Positions 1 to 5,180 of a stretch of 7,619 nt of DNA are shown here, one piece after another (the first letter of the stretch is position 1; each line of letters opens with the position of its first letter). The position numbers were made by a program, and so were the translations under genes. Under the pieces are notes generated by a model. The model ran no database searches. It saw only the letters and a list, made by a program, of their open reading frames with translations, and was not told the origin of the DNA. The DNA is taken from contig JACQGJ010000102.1 in NCBI GenBank assembly GCA_016199605.1, positions 1-7,619 of the forward strand. Reading direction: 5' to 3'. The stretch is from Armatimonadota bacterium. Its GTDB lineage: Bacteria > Armatimonadota > Abditibacteriia > CG2-30-59-28.

Positions 1-1536
1 GGCCGCGTCGCCGAAATTGCAGGACATGTATCCCAGCATCCCCGCGCCAAACTGCCGCGCCGCTCCGCGCTGGAAGGCCAGCCGCATCGCCAGCCCGGCA
101 CCGGAAGTGTGGTCCTCATGGCCTATCCATCGGCAGCCCCAATTCCCCAGGGCGTGAGCATAACCCAACATGCCGGCGGAAGTGCAGCTAATCACGTTCC
201 TCCAGCCGTCGCTGACTGGAGAACCGGAGTAGCTCGTATACTTCGCGTTGGTCGCCTCTGTGAAAGCTCGACTCAGGATCTGGTAGATTTCGGCCCGGCT
301 CTTCGCGGTAGAAATCCGGTCGTTCAGGTCTTTGGCGTCGTAGGTCAGATACCCGAGGCTCTCACCCGCTATGTATCCCACGAACTGATCTTTCATGGCG
401 CTGAAGCTGCGGAAGATGGATTCCTTGGATTCCTGAGTGCCGGCAAAGTTCGGCTCGCCATAGTTCAGGAGGACTCCAAACGGTCGCTTGGTTTGCGTAA
501 GCCACTTCAGGAACGGCGAATCGCTGGAGAACTGCGCGGGGAGGAAGGGAATGTGAATGACAGGGGCGATCATCGGGCTGGAGAAGATGGGAAGGTCCTC
601 GCGCCCGGCGAACTTGCGTTTGAAATCCTCCGTCCAGCCAGAGTCGATGTGGAAGGGATATTTCTGCCAGGGAGAGCTCCCGTTCGCCAACTCCTTGAGC
701 CACCCCTCACCAACGTTCCAAAGCATCAAGAGGGGATGGCCAGGGAAGGACCTCAATTTCCACGAAGGGGATACCGCGAAGTTGTTGGTTCGCGCGGCCA
801 GCGGGGCGCGAGGAGGGCGTCCTTCTTTGAGATAAGCCTCGAGGGGTCGCCAGGCCGCCATCATCGGCTTCTCTTTGTGGTGTGGACGATATTCTTTGTC
901 CGTTGTCAGACAGAAGCAGTCCACTTGTCTTCGGGCTTCTGTCGGCCCCGGCGTGTAGAGCTCCAGAAGCGCCGGTCCTTCGGACAGCTCGACCTCAACG
1001 AAGTCCCAACCAAAGGCCCATTTCCAGAACAGTTTCATCTGATCGTTCTCATCGATGACCGGCTCGGCCCCAAAACGATGATCGGTCTTCACCTGTTTGT
1101 TCTGCGAAATCCTGACGCCAAACTCCTCCCTGGCTTCCCGGTAGTCTGCATACCGAACCCAGAGACGATATCGGCCTGAAACAGGAACCTCGAAAGGGAA
1201 AGAGGCAACCGCGGAAGGCTCGTCAGCTCGCGCTGCGATCGACATCCATTCGCTTTCTCCTCCCTGTGTCCATTCCGCAGCCACGCCAGGCCCGGAGATT
1301 CCCCAGGTGCCCTTTGCCTGACGGTCCTCTTTGAAGTAGGAGAAATTTGCGCCTTTGACCCCGAGTAGGTGTTCGCTCTCAATCCAGACGGATTGCGGCA
1401 CCGGGGTCTGGGCGACCCCCTCGGTCCGGACCCAAAGAGAGAGCAGCGCGAGGGTCCACCTCGCCACGTTCGGTGCAAGAAAAGAGACGAAGGGACGGCT
1501 GAGTCCGCTCAAGGGAGAAGTGCCAGGGGTGTGCAT
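1..1536 (-). CDS. Large exported protein with sugar-binding-like N-terminal module and hydrolase-like region (partial)
   Basis: The minus-strand frame is open for all 512 codons from an ATG at 1536 to the window edge, with no stop, so the C-terminus is missing. The start is set by AGGAGG (1548-1543) six bases upstream. Residues 26-43 give a weak signal-peptide shape (RW, then TLALLSLWV, then VAQ), so export is likely but not certain. Residues 50-213 look like a carbohydrate-binding beta-sandwich: VWIESEH at 50-56, GRYRLWVRYAD at 121-131, and a closing RRQVDCFCLTTD at 202-213. Residues 230-512 resemble an alpha/beta-barrel glycoside hydrolase, with LLNYGEPNF at 356-364 and YIAGESLGY at 388-396. 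E361 and E392 are possible acidic catalytic residues, by inference only. I recognise no named enzyme family. It is transcribed away from the dehydrogenase gene. Several long frames on the opposite strand here are shadows of this gene. Confidence 0.8.
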   Translation of the reverse strand, partial: MHTPGTSPLSGLSRPFVSFLAPNVARWTLALLSLWVRTEGVAQTPVPQSVWIESEHLLGVKGANFSYFKEDRQAKGTWGISGPGVAAEWTQGGESEWMSIAARADEPSAVASFPFEVPVSGRYRLWVRYADYREAREEFGVRISQNKQVKTDHRFGAEPVIDENDQMKLFWKWAFGWDFVEVELSEGPALLELYTPGPTEARRQVDCFCLTTDKEYRPHHKEKPMMAAWRPLEAYLKEGRPPRAPLAARTNNFAVSPSWKLRSFPGHPLLMLWNVGEGWLKELANGSSPWQKYPFHIDSGWTEDFKRKFAGREDLPIFSSPMIAPVIHIPFLPAQFSSDSPFLKWLTQTKRPFGVLLNYGEPNFAGTQESKESIFRSFSAMKDQFVGYIAGESLGYLTYDAKDLNDRISTAKSRAEIYQILSRAFTEATNAKYTSYSGSPVSDGWRNVISCTSAGMLGYAHALGNWGCRWIGHEDHTSGAGLAMRLAFQRGAARQFGAGMLGYMSCNFGDAA

Positions 1537-1542
1537 ATCATG

Positions 1543-1548
1543 CCTCCT
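1543..1548 (-). promoter_or_regulatory. Ribosome binding site of the exported protein
   Basis: Read on the minus strand this is AGGAGG, six bases before the ATG at 1536. Another ATG at 1541 lies only one base from it, in a different frame that stops after ten codons. The spacing therefore decides for 1536. Confidence 0.75.
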
Positions 1549-1599
1549 ACGCAGGTGACGGGGATGGAAGTTTCGCGAACCAGGACATGGCGCTCGATG

Positions 1600-1628
1600 A
1601 AAATACCATCGTGACCCGCGCCTGTCAA
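1600..1628 (-). promoter_or_regulatory. Left-facing sigma-70-type promoter
   Basis: On the minus strand a perfect TTGACA (1628-1623) is followed by 17 bases and TATTTT (1605-1600), which matches TATAAT at four of six positions. A TGG just before the -10 box makes it an extended -10. Transcription would begin near 1593 and give a leader of about 57 bases before the exported-protein ATG. The assignment rests on sequence match only. Confidence 0.55.
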
Positions 1629-1634
1629 GGCGCG
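1617..1634. promoter_or_regulatory. Inverted repeat between divergent promoters, possible operator
   Basis: CGCGCCT (1617-1623) and AGGCGCG (1628-1634) form a perfect 7-bp inverted repeat around GTCA. It covers the left-facing -35 box and ends 11 bases before the right-facing -35 box. A regulator bound here could affect both promoters. No regulator gene is present in the window, so the operator role is inference. Confidence 0.4.
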
Positions 1635-1645
1635 TGGCCCGGCAA

Positions 1646-1673
1646 TTGACACTCCCTTCTCGTGTGCTATAAT
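1646..1673 (+). promoter_or_regulatory. Consensus sigma-70 promoter of the dehydrogenase gene
   Basis: TTGACA (1646-1651), a 16-base spacer and TATAAT (1668-1673) match both consensus boxes exactly, and TGC before the -10 box adds an extended -10 element. Transcription would start near 1680, leaving a leader of about 70 bases before the ATG at 1752. Such a match suggests strong expression by a housekeeping sigma factor, unless the inverted repeat just upstream is bound by a repressor. Confidence 0.85.
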
Positions 1674-1751
1674 GGCGGGCGTTGTTCGGAAGAACCCCCA
1701 CGCTGGCACTGGCGGAGGGGATGAACTGATCCTTTGGAGGCACAACAGAGA

Positions 1752-2816
1752 ATGTACAAAATCGCTGTGATTCCCGGCGACGGTACGGGGCCGGAGGTCG
1801 TTCGGGAAGCACTGAAGGTGGCCGACGTCGCAACACAGAAGGCAGGAATCAAGTGCGATTACACTTTTTTTGATTTTGGTGGCGACCGGTATCTGAAAAC
1901 CGGGGAAGCACTGCCCGATACGGCAGTCGATGTGATGCGCCAGTTCGACGCCATGTTTCTCGGAGCCATCGGCCACCCGGACGTGGCCCCGGGCGTCTTG
2001 GAGAAAGGTATTCTTCTCCGCCTCCGGTTTGAGCTGGACCAATATGTCAACGTGCGGCCCGTAAAGCTTTATCCCGGTGTAGAGTGCCCGTTGAAGGATA
2101 AAGGGCCGGAACACATTGACTTCGTGGTCATCCGCGAAAACACCGAAGGACTCTATGGCGGCATGGGAGGATTCCAGTACAAAGGCACGCCTCAAGAGGT
2201 CTCCACGCAGATCCACTGCACCACGCGCTTTGGCGCGGAGAGAGCCATCCGCTTCGCCTTCGATCTGGCCCGGAAGCGCAAAGACATGAACCAGTTGCAC
2301 CTCGTGGGGAAAACCAACGTTCTCACCTTCGTGCATGACACCTGGTGGAGAGCTTTCAACGAGGTGGGCGAGAGCGACTACCCCGATATCAAACGTGAAT
2401 ACGCCCACGTGGATGCGACGTGCATGTGGTTCGTGAAGAACCCCGAGTGGTTTGACGTGATCGTTGTCGAGAACATGTTTGGCGACATCATCACCGACCT
2501 CGGCGCCATGATCCAGGGGGGCATGGGGATCGCCGCGGGCGGGAACATCAACCCCAACGGCGTGTCCATGTTCGAGCCGATTGGAGGCTCCGCCCCCAAG
2601 TATACTGGACAGAATGTAATCAACCCTCTTGCAGCCATCTGCGCGGTCCAGATGATGTTCGACCAACTGGGCGAGGCACAGGCGGCTGAGTTGATCGAGT
2701 CAGCGGTTGTAAAAGCCCTCACCTGCGGCAAGGTCAAGTCCCTGAGCGTCGGGAAGATGGGGTTGAGCACAACGGAAGTGGGAGACCTCGTCGCTGGTTA
2801 CGTGGCGGACGCCTGA
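1752..2816 (+). CDS. LeuB-like isocitrate/isopropylmalate dehydrogenase family protein
   Basis: This is a full-length 354-residue beta-decarboxylating dehydrogenase, which oxidises a 2-hydroxy acid and removes CO2, probably in the cytoplasm. Visible family residues are the GDGTGPE loop (9-15), substrate arginines R92, R102 and R128, Y135, catalytic K187 (VGKTNVLTF), and metal aspartates D221, D245 and D249. The LLLRLRFELD stretch (88-96 region) resembles actinobacterial-type 3-isopropylmalate dehydrogenase, so leucine synthesis is the first guess. Tartrate or another malate-like substrate remains possible, because no leuA, leuC or leuD lies nearby. The NAD loop is odd: GGSAPKYTG (278-286) replaces the usual HGSAPDIAG. 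K283 and Y284 match the NADP-binding pair of E. coli isocitrate dehydrogenase. The ATG at 1752 was chosen over an in-frame TTG at 1734, which overlaps the GGAGG ribosome binding site (1736-1740). A consensus promoter lies just upstream. Confidence 0.93.
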   Translation: MYKIAVIPGDGTGPEVVREALKVADVATQKAGIKCDYTFFDFGGDRYLKTGEALPDTAVDVMRQFDAMFLGAIGHPDVAPGVLEKGILLRLRFELDQYVNVRPVKLYPGVECPLKDKGPEHIDFVVIRENTEGLYGGMGGFQYKGTPQEVSTQIHCTTRFGAERAIRFAFDLARKRKDMNQLHLVGKTNVLTFVHDTWWRAFNEVGESDYPDIKREYAHVDATCMWFVKNPEWFDVIVVENMFGDIITDLGAMIQGGMGIAAGGNINPNGVSMFEPIGGSAPKYTGQNVINPLAAICAVQMMFDQLGEAQAAELIESAVVKALTCGKVKSLSVGKMGLSTTEVGDLVAGYVADA

Positions 2817-2821
2817 GTTCT

Positions 2822-2964
2822 TATACTCGTTAAGGAGGAGAATCTCCTGTTGTGAGACAGTTGGACGCCTGCCCGTAGGGCAGGAGTCGAACCTACCACG
2901 GCGGGCGGGTTCGACAGTCCAACTGTCTCACAACAATGTGGTGTTTTCAACCTTAACGAGTATA
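2822..2964. repeat. 143-bp structured inverted-repeat element, possible MITE
   Basis: The outer arms TATACTCGTTAAGG (2822-2835) and its exact complement (2951-2964) are 14-bp terminal inverted repeats. Inside, 2848-2866 pairs perfectly with 2917-2935 over 19 bp. Two further perfect hairpins sit within that stem: 2868-2874 with 2878-2884 (7 bp, loop GTA), and 2886-2893 with 2908-2915 (8 bp). Single bases (2867, 2885, 2916) join the three stems, giving a tight three-way junction. The ends can be read as a duplicated TA target next to TACTCGTTAAGG arms, as left by IS630/mariner-type transposition. The element has no coding capacity and lies 5 bases after one stop codon and 14 before the next start. 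No T-run follows the stem, so it is not a standard intrinsic terminator. Confidence 0.75.
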
Positions 2965-2978
2965 GCGATGCAGGCAAA

Positions 2979-3440
2979 ATGAAGTTCCTCGCCGACGTCA
3001 TGCTTGGCAAATTGGCGCGGTGGCTGCGCATCCTGGGATGCGACGTTGCCTATGACCCGGCATGGGAGGACGAAGAGCTTCTGGAGTTATCACACCGGGA
3101 GGGACGCGTGCTCCTGACTCGCGATACCCGACTGGCGTGCCGCCGACGGGCTCAGAACTGTTTACTGGTCGCCGGTGATCACTGGCGTGAGCAACTGAAA
3201 CAGGTAGTGAAGGTCTGCAGGATCGAAGTCGGGAAGTGCGGGGCTATACACTTCTCCCGATGTGTCGAATGTAACGGCATCCTCGAACCCACCGATAAAG
3301 CCACTGTCCGCTACAGAGTTCCGGCACACATCTCTGACTCCCACGAGGAGTTCCGGCAATGCCTTGAATGCCGGCGAATCTACTGGCGCGGAACTCACTG
3401 CCAAGCCATACAAGGTATCCTGGCGGAGTTGTTTCCCTGA
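2979..3440 (+). CDS. Mut7-C family RNase (PIN-like domain with zinc ribbon)
   Basis: This 153-residue protein matches the layout of the Mut7-C RNase family end to end. The N-terminal PIN-like fold has KFLADVMLGKLARWLRILG (2-20) with acidic D6, and LLTRD (45-49) with D49, the likely metal-binding residues of a nuclease. The C-terminal zinc ribbon has C95-x2-C98 and C128-x2-C131, followed by the family signature RIYWRGTH (133-140). The usual tryptophan after that histidine is C141 here. Family knowledge suggests a small single-stranded RNA nuclease; its target is unknown. No antitoxin-like partner is adjacent, so a toxin-antitoxin role is not supported. The ATG at 2979 has only a weak AGG (2972-2974) as ribosome binding site, and the structured element ends 14 bases before it. 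Confidence 0.9.
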   Translation: MKFLADVMLGKLARWLRILGCDVAYDPAWEDEELLELSHREGRVLLTRDTRLACRRRAQNCLLVAGDHWREQLKQVVKVCRIEVGKCGAIHFSRCVECNGILEPTDKATVRYRVPAHISDSHEEFRQCLECRRIYWRGTHCQAIQGILAELFP

Positions 3441-3494
3441 ACGCTGCGTCGTGGGCCTCAGTATACACAAACCATATCGAAAGGATTCAGCTAC

Positions 3495-4352
3495 ATGGGT
3501 AAGTTTGATCAGTACGGCGAGATGACAGCCTTCGCCCTCGACGCCGTGTACAAGTCGTTAACCAAGATTCGGGCGTTAGCGGGAGGCGGCACTGAAACGG
3601 TCGCCACCCGAGAGGGGGAGTACAAGGCGTGGGATCCGGAGGTCTTCAGGGTTGACAAGGAGTCGGAAGATAACTTCGTAGCCTGCGTGGAAGCTGCGGG
3701 GCTAAATGCCGTCATACTGTCGGAGGAGTTGAAACGCAAAGAGATCGCGGGCCAGGGAGATTTGGTCTATGTCATCTCCGATCCCTTCGATGGAAGCCTC
3801 CTTTACAAGCGTCAGATTCCTGCGTTCTGGTTCACCTCGCTGGCGGTGTTCGACAAAGATGGGAATCCCCTGACTGCCGTTGTAGGCGACTGTGCGGCAA
3901 ACTCGGTGGACTTCGCGACGGAAGAGAAGGCCTACACGGGCAAATTCGTGGAGGGCGAGTTGGTGGGGGTCCACGAGATCACTCCCTCCAAGGTGACCGA
4001 GCTGAAGAACGCTTTCCTCGAATCCTACTTGATGAAACCGAAGTTCCTGTATCCGACGGTCCTCAAGTACCAGCCCCTGCTCTCAAAGCTGAAGTTCATC
4101 TTGCCAAACGGCGGCCCGGCTGGGTTCGCCGACGTCGCCGCGGGACGGGTCGACATCTATTTCGCCGTAGGCCAGCCCTACATCGAGATTTTCTCGGGAT
4201 GCGCCATTGCCCAACGAGCGGGGTGCGTCATCACTACCTTTGACGGTAAGCCCATCCAGTTTGAAGACAATATCGATCAGTGCTACGATGTGCTCTGCAC
4301 CTCAAACCAGGAACTCCACGACAAAGTCCTGGAAGAGCTTTCTCAGATTTAG
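3495..4352 (+). CDS. Inositol monophosphatase / fructose-1,6-bisphosphatase superfamily protein
   Basis: This 285-residue cytoplasmic enzyme should remove phosphate from a sugar or cyclitol phosphate using Mg2+. The superfamily metal site is visible: SEE (76-78) and DPFDGS (96-101), with D96 and D99 as the metal aspartates. Further on, GPAGFADVAAGRVDIY (207-222) matches the conserved stretch before the C-terminal metal residue. The usual WDxAAG is replaced by IEIFSG (230-235), putting E231 where aspartate is normal, and the usual threonine of DPxDGT is S101. These changes, and the YKRQIPAFW segment (104-112), suggest a divergent subfamily rather than a standard SuhB or class IV FBPase. The start has AAGGA (3481-3485) nine bases upstream. 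The gene lies 54 bases after the RNase gene and 26 bases before the beta-helix gene, probably in one transcript. Confidence 0.85.
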   Translation: MGKFDQYGEMTAFALDAVYKSLTKIRALAGGGTETVATREGEYKAWDPEVFRVDKESEDNFVACVEAAGLNAVILSEELKRKEIAGQGDLVYVISDPFDGSLLYKRQIPAFWFTSLAVFDKDGNPLTAVVGDCAANSVDFATEEKAYTGKFVEGELVGVHEITPSKVTELKNAFLESYLMKPKFLYPTVLKYQPLLSKLKFILPNGGPAGFADVAAGRVDIYFAVGQPYIEIFSGCAIAQRAGCVITTFDGKPIQFEDNIDQCYDVLCTSNQELHDKVLEELSQI

Positions 4353-4362
4353 TAAAACCAAC

Positions 4363-4368
4363 AGGAGG
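4363..4368 (+). promoter_or_regulatory. Ribosome binding site fixing a GTG start
   Basis: AGGAGG lies ten bases before the GTG at 4379 and just after the phosphatase stop at 4352. It supports GTG 4379 as the start rather than the in-frame ATG at 4280, which would overlap the phosphatase gene by 73 bases. Confidence 0.7.
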
Positions 4369-4378
4369 AAAGATTACA

Positions 4379-5059
4379 GTGTTCAGACCAGAGGAGTTTT
4401 TCGATCTATCCAGCTACGAACACGCCGCGATTTTCGAGGGCGTGGTGGACGTGTGGGAAGTACTCAAGAGGATTGAGGGATATGTGAAGGCAAACCTGAA
4501 CCCCGGTATCAACGGCAAAGTCATGGACTACGCCTATGTTGCCGACGACGTTTACATTGGCGAAGGGACCGTCGTCGAACCCGGCGCCGTCGTGAAAGGT
4601 CCGACCATCATCGGGAAAAATGTGGAGGTCCGCTCCCATGCCTACCTTCGTGGCGGAATCATCGTCGGCGATGGTTCAGTCGTGGGCCACACGTCCGAAC
4701 TCAAGAACTGCCTCCTGATGGCCGGCGCTCAGGTTCCTCACTTCAACTATGTGGGCGACAGCGTCCTCGGCGTTCATGCGCACCTCGGGGCGGGAGTGAA
4801 AATCTCCAACCTGAAAATCACCCGCGATGAAGTGGTGCTCACCGTGGAGGGTCAGAAGTACCCGACCGGTCTCAGGAAGTTCGGGGTCATCATGGGCGAC
4901 GATGTCGAGGTCGGATGCAATGCCGTCTGCAATCCGGGCACCGTTATCGGCCCGAGAACCCTGGCCTATCCGAACATCTCCATCGGGGGTTACTACCCGG
5001 CGGACTCGATCATCAAACTGCGTCAGACGCATGAAATCGCCGCGCGGAAAACGCGATAG
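4379..5059 (+). CDS. Left-handed beta-helix acyltransferase-like protein (GlmU C-terminal type)
   Basis: The protein has 226 residues from a GTG start. From about residue 53 it shows hexapeptide repeats typical of a left-handed beta-helix, such as VYIGEG, AVVKGP, TIIGKN and IIVGDG. The layout is closest to the C-terminal half of GlmU and of sugar-1-phosphate nucleotidylyltransferases, but no N-terminal nucleotidyltransferase domain is present. PHFNYVGDSVLG (120-131) aligns by eye with the E. coli GlmU segment carrying catalytic H363, making H121 the candidate catalytic base and Y124 the partner of Y366. SNLK (143-146) corresponds to the following acetyl-CoA-site region. Transfer of an acyl group to an amino sugar or sugar nucleotide is plausible. 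The first 50 residues (FRPEEFFDL onward) are unlike GlmU and may be a capping segment. Trimer formation is expected from the family. Confidence 0.85.
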   Translation: MFRPEEFFDLSSYEHAAIFEGVVDVWEVLKRIEGYVKANLNPGINGKVMDYAYVADDVYIGEGTVVEPGAVVKGPTIIGKNVEVRSHAYLRGGIIVGDGSVVGHTSELKNCLLMAGAQVPHFNYVGDSVLGVHAHLGAGVKISNLKITRDEVVLTVEGQKYPTGLRKFGVIMGDDVEVGCNAVCNPGTVIGPRTLAYPNISIGGYYPADSIIKLRQTHEIAARKTR

Positions 5060-5067
5060 CCGACTCT

Positions 5068-5097
5068 GTTCGGTGGGGATATTCATCCCCGGCGAAC
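5068..5097 (+). repeat. Intergenic hairpin after the beta-helix gene
   Basis: GGGGAT (5075-5080) pairs with ATCCCC (5085-5090) around the loop ATTC. GTTCG (5068-5072) pairs with CGAAC (5093-5097) outside it, separated by a 2x2 internal loop. It begins 9 bases after a stop codon. No run of T follows, so it is either a weak transcript end or an mRNA-stabilising structure between two genes of one transcript. Confidence 0.45.
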
Positions 5098-5180
5098 GTT
5101 ACGAGTCCCTGTGACTGAACTGACCGACGACTTGGAGGCTGGAGTATCCTCTCTGGCGGCGTGAAAGGGTTGTGCAGGAC

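Noticed and set aside
109..1179. Long plus-strand open frame of 356 codons
   Set aside because: It lies wholly antisense to the 512-codon exported protein, which has recognisable domain motifs and a good ribosome binding site. The plus-strand product shows no domain and has no ribosome binding site.
1509..2666. Minus-strand open frame of 385 codons
   Set aside because: It is antisense to the dehydrogenase gene, whose catalytic residues are all present, and it also crosses both promoters. Its product has no recognisable motif.
2867..2916. tRNA-like sequence (GGTTCGAC resembles a T-arm on either strand)
   Set aside because: No acceptor stem, D-arm or anticodon arm can be fitted. The resemblance comes from the palindromic 8-bp stem of the inverted-repeat element.
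2848..2950. Intrinsic terminator after the dehydrogenase gene
   Set aside because: The 19-bp stem is strong, but the only short T-run (2944-2947) is eight bases beyond it and inside the element. Termination is possible but not of the standard kind.
2822..2964. Integron attC site
   Set aside because: The end boxes GTTAAGG and CCTTAAC are in the wrong order and do not fit RYYYAAC/GTTRRRY. There is no integrase or cassette array.
2979..3440. Toxin of a toxin-antitoxin pair (PIN-like fold)
   Set aside because: The zinc ribbon and RIYWRGTH signature place it in the Mut7-C family, and no small antitoxin gene is adjacent.
4280..4378. N-terminal extension of the beta-helix protein from ATG 4280
   Set aside because: It would overlap the phosphatase gene by 73 bases, and AGGAGG at 4363-4368 points to GTG 4379 instead.
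5114..5164. 17-codon GTG frame in the gap before the oxidoreductase
   Set aside because: It has no ribosome binding site and no recognisable features, and its length is within chance expectation.
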